The notes: generated from the letters alone by a model not told the origin. DNA of 64,000 bases from Colwellia sp. 20A7 (GCF_009832865.1 NZ_CP047130.1:1798001-1862000); one strand, 5' to 3'. Shown: positions 49,274 through 60,653, counted from the first letter of the stretch. Made by a program: numbers and translations.

Positions 49274-49858
49274 TTAAGCTGAGAAATTTTTGCTAGCAAA
49301 ATCCCAATTAGCTAGTGCGTAAAAACCTTCCATGTACTTAGGACGAAGATTACGGTAATCGATATAATATGCATGTTCCCATAAATCAACAGTAAGTAAT
49401 GGTGTAACACCTTCATCTGTTAATGGTGTTGCAGCATTAGAAGTGTTAACAATTGCTAAGCTTCCATCTGCATTTTTTACTAACCATGTCCAGCTTGAAC
49501 CAAAGTTATTAATTGCACTGTCAGTAAATTTTGCTTGGAATTCAGCAAAAGATCCAAAAGTAGCAACAATAGCATCTGCTAAAGCGCCTGTAGGTTCGCC
49601 ACCGCCATTCGGGCTTAAGCTATTCCAGTAAAAAGTATGGTTCCATATTTGTGCTGCATTGTTAAAGACACCAGCTGAAGAAGTTTTAACTATTTCTTCT
49701 AATGATTTGTTAGCAAACTCAGTGCCTTCAATCAAACCATTTAACTTTACCACGTAAGTGTTGTGATGTTTTCCGTAATGAAATGATAAAGTTTCTGCAG
49801 AAATATGTGGTTCCAGGGCATCTTGTTCGTAAGGTAATGCAGGTAATTCAATAGCCAT
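49274..49858 (-). CDS. sodB: Superoxide dismutase, Fe type
   Basis: SodB converts superoxide to hydrogen peroxide and oxygen in the cytosol. I start at [15 protein letters not shown] (194 residues) after GGAGA. Metal ligands are visible in [11 protein letters not shown] (His), WNHTFYW (His) and [13 protein letters not shown] (Asp and His). The [15 protein letters not shown] region with Gln near 70 favours iron. It is divergent from grxD, and an IscR-like box lies between. Confidence 0.95.
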   Translation of the reverse strand: MAIELPALPYEQDALEPHISAETLSFHYGKHHNTYVVKLNGLIEGTEFANKSLEEIVKTSSAGVFNNAAQIWNHTFYWNSLSPNGGGEPTGALADAIVATFGSFAEFQAKFTDSAINNFGSSWTWLVKNADGSLAIVNTSNAATPLTDEGVTPLLTVDLWEHAYYIDYRNLRPKYMEGFYALANWDFASKNFSA

Positions 49859-49927
49859 TGTGCTCTCCAAGTTCTTTGTTTTAAAGTTACAGTGTATTCG
49901 TGAATAAAGGGTGTATTTTCCAATAAA

Positions 49928-49950
49928 ACTTGAGTAAAATACTCAGGTAT
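49928..49950. promoter_or_regulatory. IscR type 1-like box between sodB and grxD
   Basis: ACTTGAGTAAAA is followed by TACTCAGGTAT, forming an inverted repeat that resembles the gammaproteobacterial IscR type 1 motif (ACTTGACTAAA-TTACTCGGGTAT, from memory). It sits about 70 bases before sodB and 213 before grxD. The remaining 304-base gap shows nothing else clear. Confidence 0.45.
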
Positions 49951-50162
49951 TAAGTTTATACTATTTTGAATAACTAGTGTATAGAGTGTATAAGGTTTCT
50001 TTTGCTATTTTTCAAGGGTATAAATTTATTTTCAAGTATTTATTATATTGAATTGAAAAGTGAAACTTCGTCTCCATTATATTTCTAGTGTAAGTTTTTA
50101 CTAAGAATTCAGCTCAGTTTAATGAGTATTATTTTTAGAGGTTATTTTTTTTAGGGGTTATC

Positions 50163-50507
50163 ATGGAAACTATCGAACGTATTAAAGAACAAATTAATGA
50201 GAATACAGTATTATTGTATATGAAAGGCTCGCCAAAACTACCTAGTTGTGGTTTTTCTTCTCAAGCATCTCAAGCCTTGATCTCATGCGGTGAGCAATTT
50301 GCCTATGTTGATATTTTACAAAACCCTGATATCAGAGCTGAATTACCAAAGTATGCAGACTGGCCTACGTTTCCGCAACTTTGGGTTGAAGGTGAATTAG
50401 TTGGCGGCTGTGATATTATTATGGAAATGTTTCAACAAGGTGAGCTACAAACTTTGGTTAAAGAAGCTTCAGCTAAAAATGCTTCTGAAGAGGCAAGTGC
50501 AGAATAA
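50163..50507 (+). CDS. grxD: Monothiol glutaredoxin GrxD
   Basis: GrxD carries [2Fe-2S] clusters and moves them to target proteins. The 114-residue protein has the CGFS motif with Cys at 29 (PKLPSCGFSSQ), followed by the conserved WPTFPQLWVEGELVGGCDI block. A short acidic tail ends it. Divergent from sodB and near a peroxiredoxin gene, which fits an oxidative-stress and Fe-S setting. Confidence 0.94.
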   Translation: METIERIKEQINENTVLLYMKGSPKLPSCGFSSQASQALISCGEQFAYVDILQNPDIRAELPKYADWPTFPQLWVEGELVGGCDIIMEMFQQGELQTLVKEASAKNASEEASAE

Positions 50508-50599
50508 ATTTATCAAGAAATAAATTGTTAAGATAATGAGTTGTTATTCATTGTCTTCAATAATAATTCTTAATTATTATTAATAGAAAGGAACATAAA

Positions 50600-51205
50600 A
50601 TGAGTGTATTAGTTGGTCGTCCAGCACCAGATTTTACTGCAGCAGCAGTATTAGGTAGTGGTGAAATTGTTGACGTTTTTACGTTAAGTAAAGCAATTAA
50701 AGGTAAAAAAGCGGTTGTTTTTTTCTACCCATTAGATTTTACTTTTGTATGCCCATCAGAGCTTTTAGCTTTTGATCACCGTATGGAAGAATTCAAAAGC
50801 CGTGGTGTTGAAGTAATTGGTGTTTCAATTGATTCACAATTCTCTCACAATGCATGGCGTAACACACCTGTAAACGAAGGTGGTATTGGTCCAGTTCAAT
50901 ACACTTTAGTTGCAGATACTAAGCATGAAATCTGTAAAGCATATGATGTAGAACATCCTGAAGCAGGTGTTGCTTTCCGTGGTTCATTCCTAATCGATGA
51001 AGAAGGCAACGTACGTCATCAAGTAATTAACGATTTACCATTAGGTCGTGACGTAGATGAAATGATTCGTATGGTTGATGCATTACAATTCCACCAAGAA
51101 CACGGTGAAGTATGTCCTGCAGGTTGGAATAAAGGTGATAAAGGTATGACAGCATCTCCAGATGGTGTTGCAGCTTATCTTACAGATAACGCTGATAAAC
51201 TTTAA
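50600..51205 (+). CDS. Typical 2-Cys peroxiredoxin
   Basis: This peroxidase reduces H2O2 and organic peroxides through thioredoxin or AhpF-type partners. The 201 residues have the peroxidatic Cys at 51 (DFTFVCPSEL) and the resolving Cys at 172 (GEVCPAGW). Its sequence fits the PrxC/AhpC-type group. AAAGGAACATAAAATG is an excellent ribosome site. It is downstream of grxD by 92 bases and may share its stress response. Confidence 0.93.
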   Translation: MSVLVGRPAPDFTAAAVLGSGEIVDVFTLSKAIKGKKAVVFFYPLDFTFVCPSELLAFDHRMEEFKSRGVEVIGVSIDSQFSHNAWRNTPVNEGGIGPVQYTLVADTKHEICKAYDVEHPEAGVAFRGSFLIDEEGNVRHQVINDLPLGRDVDEMIRMVDALQFHQEHGEVCPAGWNKGDKGMTASPDGVAAYLTDNADKL

Positions 51206-51272
51206 TCGTTGTCGGGTTACTAAAGTGTCAATTATTTCAGTTTTATTTTAATTTTTTGTCACTAAAATTACA

Positions 51273-51309
51273 TAAAAAAGCTAGGGTTTATAACTCTAGC
51301 TTTTTTTAT
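51273..51309. terminator. Bidirectional terminator before rnt
   Basis: AAAAAAGCTAG pairs with CTAGCTTTTTT around a 15-base loop, between convergent peroxiredoxin and rnt genes. Confidence 0.88.
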
Positions 51310-51319
51310 GCTTTTCTAT

Positions 51320-51991
51320 TTATTCTGCTGCTATTGCTAGCGGCCAACCACCTAATTCATGCCATTTATTAACAATATGACAAAATAGCTCAGCAGTTTT
51401 TTCGGTATCATAAAGTGCCGTATGTGCTTCACTATTGCTAAAGTCTATTTCAGCAGCCTCACAAGCTTTTGCTAATACAGTTTGACCTAATGCTAGTCCT
51501 GCTAGTGTTGTAGTATCAAAGCTAACAAAGCTATGAAAAGGGCTACGTTTAATGTTACATCGGGCTGTTGCTGCGTTTAAAAAGCCTAAATCAAAAGCTG
51601 CATTGTGAGCTACAATAATAGCGCGTTGGCATCCAGCAAGTTTCATTTTTTTTCTAACTAACTTAAACAATGTTTTTAAAGCAACATCTTCATCGACAGC
51701 ACCACGTAATGGATGTGTTGGATCAATGCCGGTAAATTCAAGCGCTTTAGGCTCTAAATTTGCACCTTCAAAAGGGTGAACATTAAATTGTATTGTTTCA
51801 TCAATTGATAACTTTCCTGAAACTTCATCTAATGATAATACAGAGGCTGCAATTTCAAGTAAGGCATCAGTTTGGGCATTAAAACCACCTGTTTCCACAT
51901 CAATAACAACAGGGAAATAGCCACGAAAGCGTTGTGCTAATAATGGTTTACTTATTTCTTTATTTTCTTTTATTTCTACAGTATCTGACAT
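51320..51991 (-). CDS. rnt: Ribonuclease T
   Basis: RNase T trims 3' ends of tRNA and other stable RNAs. The 223-residue DEDD exonuclease shows [15 protein letters not shown] (first Asp/Glu), the [13 protein letters not shown] block and a C-terminal [17 protein letters not shown] with His and Asp. Divergent from motY, an arrangement also seen in vibrios. Confidence 0.96.
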   Translation of the reverse strand: MSDTVEIKENKEISKPLLAQRFRGYFPVVIDVETGGFNAQTDALLEIAASVLSLDEVSGKLSIDETIQFNVHPFEGANLEPKALEFTGIDPTHPLRGAVDEDVALKTLFKLVRKKMKLAGCQRAIIVAHNAAFDLGFLNAATARCNIKRSPFHSFVSFDTTTLAGLALGQTVLAKACEAAEIDFSNSEAHTALYDTEKTAELFCHIVNKWHELGGWPLAIAAE

Positions 51992-52206
51992 ATTATAAAT
52001 TTGGCTTAAGGGAAAAACTTGGATAGGTAATTATCTCAGAAAATTATTGTAAACACGATAGCAATACTTACATCATTACATTTATGATTTGGTTATTTCT
52101 TAAGATGTAAATGTAGTTGAGGTTATTCGATGCTAATTTAACGTATATAAAAAGTAATAAATTAGTGATAAAGCGCTAAATTAACGAATAAACACATAGA
52201 AAGTGT

Positions 52207-52233
52207 TAAAGTTATTTTAGTTTGAGGCGATAT
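52207..52233 (+). promoter_or_regulatory. Sigma-28 (FliA)-type promoter before motY
   Basis: TAAAGTTA and GGCGATAT are 11 bases apart, close to the flagellar consensus TAAAGTTT-N11-GCCGATAA. The transcript should start near 52240, at about the first candidate start codon of motY. Confidence 0.6.
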
Positions 52234-52238
52234 AACTA

Positions 52239-53186
52239 ATGTCACTAATTAATTATGTAATAAATAATATGAAAATATACTCTCCAAATACATATAAATT
52301 GTTCTTCTCTCCTTCATTCTTTATGACAGCTTCTTTCGCACTTTTTTTTACGTTTGTGACTACACAGGCACAAGCTAGTATCCGACAATATAGTGCGGAT
52401 CTTAATAGTTCAAAATGGCAACTTGCCGACGACTCTCGTTTACAATGTACGTTATCACATCAAATCCCTCATTATGGGCAGGCACGTTTTTCCGCAAAAG
52501 CAAGCCGTAAACTGAATATGGAATTTGAACTTGATATGATGCTGTTACCCGATAGTTATTCCCTTGCCCAAGTACGTAGTGAATCACCTAGCTGGCGTCC
52601 GGGGTATGGCGGAAAAGTGTTAGCCAATATGAAGCTACAAAAACAGTTTAATCCTAGCTTACCCAAAAAGGTGGCTTGGACTATGCTAAGTGAACTAGAG
52701 CAAGGGATGAGCCCAACTTTTTATTATAATGATTGGTATAGTGAAGAAGATGAAATCTCAGTTGGTTTATCAACCGCACGTTTTAAAGGGGCTTATCGAA
52801 ACTTTGTCGCTTGTGTTGGAAACTTATTAAATTATAGTTTTGACGATATTGCTTTTACAGTATTAAACTATCAATCAAATAGTGAACAATTTACGAAAGC
52901 ATCACAACGACGTGTTGACATGATCAGAGAATACTTGAGTTTAGATCCAAAACTAGAATTAGTTTTGGTTGATGCATATTCAGACAGTTATGGTGCCCGT
53001 TGGCCAAACCTTAAGTTATCAGAGCGTAGAGCGCTAAGAATACGCGACTACTTTGTAAAAAATGGTATTGATGCGAGCCGCATAGAAGCGAAAGGTTATG
53101 GCGAAAAACGTCATATTGCTTCTAATGCTACAACGCTTGGACGTGGTAAAAACCGCCGCGTAGTTATTCAAATGCAAAAACTGTAG
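52239..53186 (+). CDS. motY: Sodium-type flagellar stator-associated protein MotY
   Basis: MotY forms the T ring of sodium-driven polar flagellar motors and anchors PomAB stators. Residues about 20-46 form a signal peptide ending TQAQAS. The N-terminal MotY domain begins RQYSADLNSSKWQLADD and the OmpA-like peptidoglycan-binding domain holds LSERRALRIRDYFVKNGIDAS and GYGEKRHIASN. The ORF opens at 52239, but the sigma-28-type promoter and transcript start suggest translation may begin at MKIYS (52269). No pomA or pomB is in the window. Confidence 0.92.
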   Translation: MSLINYVINNMKIYSPNTYKLFFSPSFFMTASFALFFTFVTTQAQASIRQYSADLNSSKWQLADDSRLQCTLSHQIPHYGQARFSAKASRKLNMEFELDMMLLPDSYSLAQVRSESPSWRPGYGGKVLANMKLQKQFNPSLPKKVAWTMLSELEQGMSPTFYYNDWYSEEDEISVGLSTARFKGAYRNFVACVGNLLNYSFDDIAFTVLNYQSNSEQFTKASQRRVDMIREYLSLDPKLELVLVDAYSDSYGARWPNLKLSERRALRIRDYFVKNGIDASRIEAKGYGEKRHIASNATTLGRGKNRRVVIQMQKL

Positions 53187-53341
53187 AACTTAGCGCATTA
53201 CATGAAAAGTAAATTGTAAATAATTCTTTATATTCTTTCAATTTATTGAATATATTAATAATACAAAATAGTTGAATAGGCTTGTTGATTCAAAGTAATC
53301 TATAAGCCTATTTTTTTTTGTGAGTTTTTAGGATTATTTCA

Positions 53342-55201
53342 ATGAGAATTTTTAAGCGGTTTATGTTGCTAGCAACATTATTAATATCGCAATTAGCAAC
53401 AGCGGATAATAAGCCCGTATTAAACGATGCTTATACCTATTCAAATTATGATCAAGTTATCACAACACATCTTTATTTAGACTTAGCGGTTAACTTCGAA
53501 GAAAAAGCATTAACAGGTTTTGCTGAGTTATCATTAAAATGGCTTAGTGATACACCACAAAGTATCATTTTAGATACACGTGATTTGGTTATCCATAAAG
53601 TCCTTGCCCAAAATGCTCAAGACGAATGGCAAAAGGTAAATTATACACTTGCTGCACGAGATTCTGTTTTAGGTTCAAAACTTACGGTCGATACAAAATT
53701 CAAAGCTAAAAAGTTACGTGTTTATTATAATTCAACCGAAAATGCGTCTGGTTTACAATGGTTATCTGCTGAACAAACTGCAGGTAAAAAACAGCCATTT
53801 CTATTTAGTCAGAATCAAGCAATACATGCTCGCTCATGGATTCCTATTCAAGATACGCCAAGTGTACGTGTAACTTATACTGCTCGAATTACTACTGATA
53901 AAGATTTATTAGCTGTGATGAGTGCTAATAACGAACCAGATACTGAGCGCGATGGCGATTACTTCTTCTCTATGCCACAAGCTATTCCGGCCTATTTAAT
54001 TGCGATTGGTGTTGGGGATTTACATTTCAAATCGATGAGCCACCAAACAGGTATTTATGCTGAATCTAATATTTTAGATGCGGCAGTAGCTGAATTTGAT
54101 GATACTCAAGCTATGATTGATAAAGCTGAAAAAATGTATGGCAAATATCGCTGGGGTCGTTATGACTTATTAATATTACCACCAAGCTTTCCTTTTGGTG
54201 GAATGGAAAACCCTCGTTTATCTTTTATCACACCAACCGTTATTGCAGGGGATAAAAGCTTAGTAAATTTAATTGCACATGAGCTAGCACATTCATGGTC
54301 TGGTAATTTAGTTACCAATGAAAGCTGGCGTGATCTATGGTTAAACGAAGGTTTTACCAGTTATGTTGAAAATCGCATTATGGAAGCTGTGTTTGGTAAA
54401 AATAGAGCTATCATGGAGCAATCGCTAGATTCTCAAAATCTAAATAATGAAATAGCTGAATTAGATGCTGGTGATACACAGCTATACATCGACCTAAAAG
54501 GCCGTGATCCTGATGATGCATTCTCGGGTGTTCCTTACACTAAAGGACAATTATTTTTAATTTACCTTGAGAACAAGTTTGGTCGTGATCGTTTTGATGC
54601 TTTTGTACTTGAGTACTTTGACAGTCATGCCTTTCAAAGTTTAGGTACAACTAATTTTGTTAAATACCTTAAAGCTAACTTAACGCATAAATATCCTAAC
54701 ATTGTTAGTGATAGCGAAGTGAATGAGTGGATTTATGGACAAGGTTTACCTGCATTTGTACCTAAACCTACCTCAACTGCTTTTAGTACTATTGATCAAC
54801 AAGTATCGCAATGGTTAGTAGGAGATATAACATTAACTCAATTACCTACGGCTAATTGGACATTGCATGAGTGGTTACACTTTATCAATAATTTACCTAC
54901 TGATATTAGTATTGAGCGTATGGTAGCAATTGATAAAGCTTTTAACTTAACGCATAGTAAAAATGCCGAAATTGCTCATGCTTGGTATTTATTATCAATA
55001 CGAGCAGGTTACGATGTTGTTTACCCAGAAATGTCTGAGTATTTAGTTAGTATCGGTCGTCGTAAGTTGATAGTGCCATTATATAAAGAGTTAGCTCAAA
55101 CAGAACAGGGTAAAGCATGGGCGCTTAACGTTTATAAAAAAGCACGTCCTGGTTATCATGGTTTAGCTCAAGGTACTGTTGATGATATTTTGAAAAAATA
55201 A
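53342..55201 (+). CDS. M1-family metallo-aminopeptidase, exported
   Basis: The 619-residue protein has a signal peptide (ends near QLATAD) and is closest to leukotriene A4 hydrolase-like M1 enzymes. The exopeptidase motif is [11 protein letters not shown]. The zinc site is [10 protein letters not shown] with His at 313 and 317 and the Glu ligand at 336 in [14 protein letters not shown]-terminal helical domain follows. It probably cleaves N-terminal residues of peptides in the periplasm. Confidence 0.92.
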   Translation: MRIFKRFMLLATLLISQLATADNKPVLNDAYTYSNYDQVITTHLYLDLAVNFEEKALTGFAELSLKWLSDTPQSIILDTRDLVIHKVLAQNAQDEWQKVNYTLAARDSVLGSKLTVDTKFKAKKLRVYYNSTENASGLQWLSAEQTAGKKQPFLFSQNQAIHARSWIPIQDTPSVRVTYTARITTDKDLLAVMSANNEPDTERDGDYFFSMPQAIPAYLIAIGVGDLHFKSMSHQTGIYAESNILDAAVAEFDDTQAMIDKAEKMYGKYRWGRYDLLILPPSFPFGGMENPRLSFITPTVIAGDKSLVNLIAHELAHSWSGNLVTNESWRDLWLNEGFTSYVENRIMEAVFGKNRAIMEQSLDSQNLNNEIAELDAGDTQLYIDLKGRDPDDAFSGVPYTKGQLFLIYLENKFGRDRFDAFVLEYFDSHAFQSLGTTNFVKYLKANLTHKYPNIVSDSEVNEWIYGQGLPAFVPKPTSTAFSTIDQQVSQWLVGDITLTQLPTANWTLHEWLHFINNLPTDISIERMVAIDKAFNLTHSKNAEIAHAWYLLSIRAGYDVVYPEMSEYLVSIGRRKLIVPLYKELAQTEQGKAWALNVYKKARPGYHGLAQGTVDDILKK

Positions 55202-55236
55202 ATATTCAGTATATATAAACTTCAGTAAAATAAATT

Positions 55237-55258
55237 AAAGGCTCTGTTGAGCCTTTTT
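55237..55258 (+). terminator. Terminator after M1 aminopeptidase
   Basis: AAAGGCT pairs with AGCCTTT around CTGTTG, with a short T tail. Confidence 0.7.
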
Positions 55259-55327
55259 GCTATTCGCTGATTAGAACTCTTGATATAATAATATCAATTA
55301 CGTTAATTTTCTTTAGAGGCTCTGTGG

Positions 55328-56998
55328 ATGTCGGAAGTTGAAAACCGCCCAACAAATTTTATTCGTCAAATTATCGATGCTGATCTTGCTAGTGGCAAAC
55401 ATAGTTCAATACAAACTCGTTTTCCGCCAGAGCCAAATGGTTTCTTGCATATTGGTCATGCAAAAGCTATTTGTTTAAGCTTTGGGATTGCTCAAGATTA
55501 TAATGGTGCGTGTAACTTACGTTTCGACGACACCAATCCGGAAAAAGAAGATATTGATTATGTGCATGCTATTCAAAAAGATGTGCAATGGTTAGGTTTT
55601 GAATGGGCAGGGGATGTTCATTATTCATCAGACTATTTCGAGCAATTGCATGACTTTGCGGTAGAATTAATTAGCAAAGGCTTAGCGTTCGTCTGTTTTT
55701 TAAATGGCGACGAGATGCGTGAATATCGTGGTACGTTAAACAAACCAGGTAAAAATAGTCCTTATCGTGATACTTCTATTGAAGAAAACTTAGCGTTATT
55801 TGCCAAGATGCGTAACGGTGAATTCAAAGAAGGTGAGTGTTCATTACGTGCTAAAATAGACATGACATCAAGCTTTATGTGTATGCGTGATCCTATTATT
55901 TATCGTGTACGATTTGCTCATCATCATCAAACTGCTGATAAATGGTGCATTTACCCAATGTATGACTTTACTCACTGTTTATCTGATGCGATTGAAGGTG
56001 TTACTCACTCTTTATGTACGTTAGAGTTTCAAGATAACCGACGTTTATATGACTGGGTTATTGATAATGTTTCTGTACCAGTAAAACCTCAGCAATATGA
56101 ATTTTCACGTTTAAATCTTGAATATACATTAATGAGTAAACGTAAGTTGAATACATTAGTGGAAGAAAAGCTTGTTGATGGCTGGGATGATCCTCGTATG
56201 CCAACGATTGCTGCTTTTAGACGACGTGGTTATACATCTGCTTCTCTTAGAGAGTTTGCTAAACGCATTGGTGTTACCAAAATGGAAAACACGGTAGAAA
56301 TGAGTGTTTTAGAAGCATGTATCCGTGAAGATTTAAATGACAATGCTCCACGTGCTATGGCAGTGCTTGATCCTATAAAGTTAGTGATAGAAAACTACCC
56401 TGAAGGTAAAACTGAAGACTTGACCGTTAAAAATCATCCAAGTGATGATAGCCAGGGCACACGTATTGTTCCATTTAGTGCTGAACTGTATATTGAAGCA
56501 GAAGACTTTAGAGAAGAAGCCAATAAAAAATATAAACGTTTAGTACTCGATAAAGCTGTGCGTTTACGTGGTGCTTATGTTGTAACTGCAACGCGTTGTG
56601 ATAAAGACGAAGCAGGGAATGTTATTACAGTTTATTGTACTTACCTTGATGATACGCTAGGTAAAAACCCGACAGATGGAACTAAGCCTAAAGGTGTTAT
56701 TCATTGGGTTGACGCTGATAAATCACTTGATGCAACAGTACGTTTATATGACCGTTTATTCACTGTACCAAACCCTGCAGCTGAAGATGATTTTTATAAA
56801 GTGATGAACCCAGAGTCACTGATTAAAATTGAAAAAGCCAAAGTGGAGCCGTCATTAATGTTAGCGAAGCCAGAGCAAGCTTTTCAGTTTGAACGACAAG
56901 GTTATTTTTGTTTAGACAACAAAATTGAAAATGAAGGCGAACTTATTTTTAATCGTACGGTAGGTTTACGTGATACGTGGGCTAAAACAGCTCAATAA
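55328..56998 (+). CDS. glnS: Glutaminyl-tRNA synthetase
   Basis: GlnS charges tRNA-Gln. The 556-residue class I synthetase has the HIGH motif in [15 protein letters not shown] near 33-47, the KMSKS-like LMSKRKL near 270, and two C-terminal beta-barrel domains. Two tRNA-Gln(UUG) genes lie at 16.4-16.6 kb in the same window, with one decayed copy. AGGCTCTGTGG precedes the ATG. A strong bidirectional terminator follows. Confidence 0.97.
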   Translation: MSEVENRPTNFIRQIIDADLASGKHSSIQTRFPPEPNGFLHIGHAKAICLSFGIAQDYNGACNLRFDDTNPEKEDIDYVHAIQKDVQWLGFEWAGDVHYSSDYFEQLHDFAVELISKGLAFVCFLNGDEMREYRGTLNKPGKNSPYRDTSIEENLALFAKMRNGEFKEGECSLRAKIDMTSSFMCMRDPIIYRVRFAHHHQTADKWCIYPMYDFTHCLSDAIEGVTHSLCTLEFQDNRRLYDWVIDNVSVPVKPQQYEFSRLNLEYTLMSKRKLNTLVEEKLVDGWDDPRMPTIAAFRRRGYTSASLREFAKRIGVTKMENTVEMSVLEACIREDLNDNAPRAMAVLDPIKLVIENYPEGKTEDLTVKNHPSDDSQGTRIVPFSAELYIEAEDFREEANKKYKRLVLDKAVRLRGAYVVTATRCDKDEAGNVITVYCTYLDDTLGKNPTDGTKPKGVIHWVDADKSLDATVRLYDRLFTVPNPAAEDDFYKVMNPESLIKIEKAKVEPSLMLAKPEQAFQFERQGYFCLDNKIENEGELIFNRTVGLRDTWAKTAQ

Positions 56999-57024
56999 GT
57001 TATTGCATATCGTTTTAATAAACA

Positions 57025-57079
57025 TAAAAAAAGACCGTAGTTTACAAGTTAATTACCTGTAACCTACGGTCTTTTTTTA
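57025..57079. terminator. Bidirectional terminator between glnS and yhbY
   Basis: AAAAAAAGACCGTAG pairs perfectly with CTACGGTCTTTTTTT. Inside lies a second stem, TTACA/TGTAA, giving a long two-part hairpin. Confidence 0.9.
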
Positions 57080-57130
57080 TATAATATTGAAAAACATAAG
57101 TAAAATAATTATTTATGTTTTTATTCGTAC

Positions 57131-57427
57131 CTATAGCTTAGGAATGCGAATTTTCTTCTCATCACTTTGACGGTAAATAATAAGTGTTTTACCAATTACC
57201 TGTATCTTTATCGCTTGAGTTTCACGACAAATAGCGTCAACTATTAAGCCTTTAGTTTCTCTGTCATCTGTTGGTATTTTCACTTTAATCAATTCATGAT
57301 GATTAAGTGCATAATCAATTTCAGCTACAACAGCTTCTGTTAAGCCATTATTACCTAGTAACACAACAGGTTTTAGTGGGTGTGCAACACCTCTTAAATA
57401 TTGTATTTGTTTCTTATTTATAGTCAT
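57131..57427 (-). CDS. yhbY: Ribosome assembly RNA-binding protein YhbY
   Basis: YhbY binds pre-50S particles. The protein is 98 residues when started at MTINKKQIQYLRG, which fits the family length and the E. coli start. Another ATG at 57466 (MALIQVND) has a better ribosome site, AAGGG, and would add 13 residues. The CRM-type core reads AHPLKPVVLLGNNGLTEAVVAEI with a KVKIPTDDRETKGLIVDAI segment. Divergent from rlmE-ftsH, as in E. coli. Confidence 0.93.
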   Translation of the reverse strand: MTINKKQIQYLRGVAHPLKPVVLLGNNGLTEAVVAEIDYALNHHELIKVKIPTDDRETKGLIVDAICRETQAIKIQVIGKTLIIYRQSDEKKIRIPKL

Positions 57428-57484
57428 TAAAAAATTTCGATAGTCGTTAACTTGAATTAACGCCATTTTACCCTTATCTAACAC

Positions 57485-57857
57485 TGAATACCAATTCTAT
57501 TGAATATATTCTAAACAGACAACGCACATTATTAAGCTTACAACATGTAAAGTATCAATTAAAAACGATTATTCTATATTCTATTCAGATTTTCGTTGTG
57601 CGATGTTAGCTAATTAAATGATAAAACACGAGTAGCTCATAAATCGTTGTGGTCTATATGCAGAGTTATTGATTTTTAAAGTATGTATTAATACGTTATT
57701 AGTAAATAACGTAGAAAAATAGTGCCCAAAATTTTATTTATCAGTAATTTATGCCAAATTTTACACTTTTTAATTCTTAGTAGAGTGGGAAATAACTTAC
57801 TAGACTTGATATAATATTCATTAATAGTCGAAAAAACTTTTAATATGGCAAAAAAAT
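57485..57857. other. Intergenic region between yhbY and rlmE
   Basis: These 373 bases hold a TATAAT at 57810-57815 that could drive rlmE, and an ATACCAATTC at 57489 that resembles one MITE tip without a partner. A 15-codon frame at 57845-57892 overlaps the rlmE start. Nothing else clear was seen. Confidence 0.35.
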
Positions 57858-58499
57858 ATGGCAAAGACCCCACCAAAGAAAAAACATACTAACAGTTCGC
57901 AACGTTGGCTGGATGAACATTTTGAAGATGAATATGTAAAAAAAGCACAAAAACTTGGTTTACGTTCTCGTGCTGTTTTTAAAATAGAAGAAATAAATAA
58001 TAAAGATAAATTGATAAAACAAGGCATGAAAGTGGTCGATCTTGGTGCTGCACCAGGCGGCTGGTCTGAATATGCTGTTAAAGCTGTGGGCGATAGTGGG
58101 CAAGTTATCGCTTGTGATATTTTATCTATGGACGCGATTGCTGGCGTTGATTTTCTACAAGGTGATTTTCGAGAAGAAGCCGTCCTTGATGCATTATTAA
58201 CAAGAATTAATGGCAAGACAATTGATGTCGTTATGTCAGATATGGCTGCTAATATGACTGGTAATGAGAGTGCTGATTCAGCACGTAGTATGTACCTAGT
58301 TGAACTTGCTTTGGATATGTGTCATCAAGTATTAAAACCTAACGGAGCCTTTGTTGTTAAAGTATTTCAAGGTGCTGGTTTTGAAGATTTTATGAAGGCT
58401 GCTCGGGCAGTATTTAAAAATGTAAAAACTCGTAAACCAGAATCTTCACGCGCACGTTCGCGTGAAGTTTACCTTGTCGCAACAGGTTTTAATGGTTAA
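57858..58499 (+). CDS. rlmE: 23S rRNA 2'-O-ribose U2552 methyltransferase RlmE
   Basis: RlmE (FtsJ/RrmJ) methylates U2552 in the 50S A loop. The 213-residue protein begins with basic residues, then [19 protein letters not shown], the SAM motif [15 protein letters not shown] near 54-68, and [15 protein letters not shown] with the catalytic Asp. K-D-K-E residues are in place. In E. coli it is also directly upstream of ftsH. No Shine-Dalgarno is seen, and an overlapping ATG lies 13 bases before the chosen start. Confidence 0.96.
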   Translation: MAKTPPKKKHTNSSQRWLDEHFEDEYVKKAQKLGLRSRAVFKIEEINNKDKLIKQGMKVVDLGAAPGGWSEYAVKAVGDSGQVIACDILSMDAIAGVDFLQGDFREEAVLDALLTRINGKTIDVVMSDMAANMTGNESADSARSMYLVELALDMCHQVLKPNGAFVVKVFQGAGFEDFMKAARAVFKNVKTRKPESSRARSREVYLVATGFNG

Positions 58500-58691
58500 C
58501 GCTAAATATTAACTTTGCTTCTACTTTATTCAAGCTAAGTACGTTAATATGTTACTAGTTGTAAATACCGACTAAAGTTAATTAGCGACAAAGCTTGAAT
58601 TGTAGTAAATTAGGCACAACATAATAATTTAGGTTAGAACTAATTCTGACCACATTATATTAAATTTTCACCCCCCAAAGAGGTCATTAAG

Positions 58692-60653
58692 TTGAGCGAT
58701 ATGGCAAAAAATCTTATTTTATGGTTAGTAATAGCCGTTGTTTTAATGTCTGTTTTTCAGAGTTTTTCTCCTAATACAGCAAATGAAGCACAAATGGACT
58801 ACACACGTTTTATCACTGATGTTCGTCAAGGACAAATCCGTGATGCTAGCGTAGACAGAAACGGTGTTATTACTGGTGAAAAACGTACTGGTGAAAGCTA
58901 CACTACTACTATTCCTGGTGGGTATGACCGTGACTTAATTAACGACTTAGTTAAGCAAGGTGTTCGTGCTCAAGGTAAATTACCAGAGGAAACTAGCTTT
59001 TTAACAACTATTTTTGTTTCTTGGTTCCCAATGATTTTACTTATTGGGGTATGGATTTTCTTTATGCGCCAAATGCAAGGTGGGGGCGGTAAAGGGGCAA
59101 TGTCTTTTGGGAAATCAAAAGCGCGCCAATTAGGCGAAGAACAAATAAAAACAACTTTTGCTGATGTTGCTGGTTGTGATGAAGCTAAAGAAGATGTTGC
59201 TGAATTAGTAGAATACTTACGAGAACCTACTAAATTTCAAAAATTAGGCGGTCGTATTCCTTCAGGTATTTTACTTGTTGGTCAGCCGGGTACAGGTAAA
59301 ACCTTATTAGCTAAAGCTATTGCTGGTGAAGCGAAAGTACCTTTCTTTACTATTTCAGGTTCTGATTTTGTTGAAATGTTTGTCGGTGTTGGTGCATCAC
59401 GTGTTCGTGATATGTTTGAACAAGCTAAAAAAGCAGCACCTTGTATCATTTTCATTGATGAAATTGATGCTGTAGGTCGCCAACGTGGCGCAGGTATGGG
59501 TGGTGGTCATGATGAACGTGAACAAACATTAAACCAAATGCTAGTTGAAATGGATGGTTTTGAAGGTAATGAAGGCGTTATTGTTATTGCTGCAACTAAC
59601 CGTCCAGATGTTTTAGATCCTGCATTATTACGCCCAGGTCGATTCGATCGTCAAGTAACTGTTGGTTTACCTGATATTCGTGGTCGTGAACAAATTTTAA
59701 AAGTACACATGCGTAAAGTTCCTTTAGGAGACGATGTTAAAGCGGGTGTTATTGCACGTGGTACTCCAGGTTTCTCGGGTGCTGATTTAGCAAACTTAGT
59801 GAATGAAGCTGCATTATGGGCTGCTCGTACTTCACGACGCACAGTAAGTATGCATGAGTTTGATAAAGCTAAAGATAAAATTATGATGGGCTCAGAACGT
59901 AAGTCGATGGTAATGAGCGAGTCTGAAAAAGAAATGACTGCATATCATGAAGCAGGTCATGCACTTATTGGTCGTTTAGTCCCAGATCATGACCCTGTTT
60001 ATAAAGTAAGTATTATTCCACGTGGCCGAGCGTTAGGTGTAACTATGTACTTACCAGAACAAGACAGATTTAGTCATTCTAAACAGCATTTAGAAAGTAA
60101 CATTTCTTCTTTATATGGTGGTCGTATCGCTGAAGAAGTTATTTACGGTAGTGATAAAGTGTCTACAGGTGCTTCAAACGATATTGAGCGCGCAACAAGT
60201 ATTGCTCGTAAAATGGTGACACAATGGGGACTTTCAGAAAAATTAGGTCCTATGCTTTTTGCTGAAGAAGAAGGTGAAGTGTTCTTAGGGCGTACATCAT
60301 CTAAGTCATTACATATGTCTGATGAAACAGCGAAACTTATTGATGAAGAAATTAAGTTACTAATTTCACGTAACTATGACCGTGCTGAAAATTTAATCAA
60401 AGAAAATGTAGATATTTTACATGCAATGAAAGATGCATTAATGAAATATGAAACAATTGACGCTTTGCAAATTGATGATTTAATGGCAAGAGTTGATGTT
60501 AGAAAGCCATCTGATTGGGATGATAATGATTCTCCTACTTCAAATTCTAGCTCAAATTCAAATGAAGGTGGTTCAGCTAAGAAATCAGCAGAGCCTGAAA
60601 AAAATGTAACGCCTGATTTATCAGAGCCAAGCAGTGATACACCTACTAAATAA
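58692..60653 (+). CDS. ftsH: ATP-dependent zinc metalloprotease FtsH
   Basis: FtsH is the membrane-bound AAA+ protease that degrades LpxC, misassembled membrane proteins and heat-shock sigma factor. The start is TTG ([11 protein letters not shown]), with AGAGGT upstream; the ATG three codons later is the alternative. Two membrane helices (about 5-24 and 105-125) flank a periplasmic domain. Walker A is GQPGTGKT at 197-204, and the zinc site HEAGH at 419-423. The tail is Ser/Asn-rich and 653 residues long overall. Confidence 0.97.
   Translation: MSDMAKNLILWLVIAVVLMSVFQSFSPNTANEAQMDYTRFITDVRQGQIRDASVDRNGVITGEKRTGESYTTTIPGGYDRDLINDLVKQGVRAQGKLPEETSFLTTIFVSWFPMILLIGVWIFFMRQMQGGGGKGAMSFGKSKARQLGEEQIKTTFADVAGCDEAKEDVAELVEYLREPTKFQKLGGRIPSGILLVGQPGTGKTLLAKAIAGEAKVPFFTISGSDFVEMFVGVGASRVRDMFEQAKKAAPCIIFIDEIDAVGRQRGAGMGGGHDEREQTLNQMLVEMDGFEGNEGVIVIAATNRPDVLDPALLRPGRFDRQVTVGLPDIRGREQILKVHMRKVPLGDDVKAGVIARGTPGFSGADLANLVNEAALWAARTSRRTVSMHEFDKAKDKIMMGSERKSMVMSESEKEMTAYHEAGHALIGRLVPDHDPVYKVSIIPRGRALGVTMYLPEQDRFSHSKQHLESNISSLYGGRIAEEVIYGSDKVSTGASNDIERATSIARKMVTQWGLSEKLGPMLFAEEEGEVFLGRTSSKSLHMSDETAKLIDEEIKLLISRNYDRAENLIKENVDILHAMKDALMKYETIDALQIDDLMARVDVRKPSDWDDNDSPTSNSSSNSNEGGSAKKSAEPEKNVTPDLSEPSSDTPTK

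Noticed and set aside
57489..57498. ATACCAATTC near yhbY as a third MITE end
   Set aside because: No matching second tip or internal similarity to the 162-bp element was found within reach.
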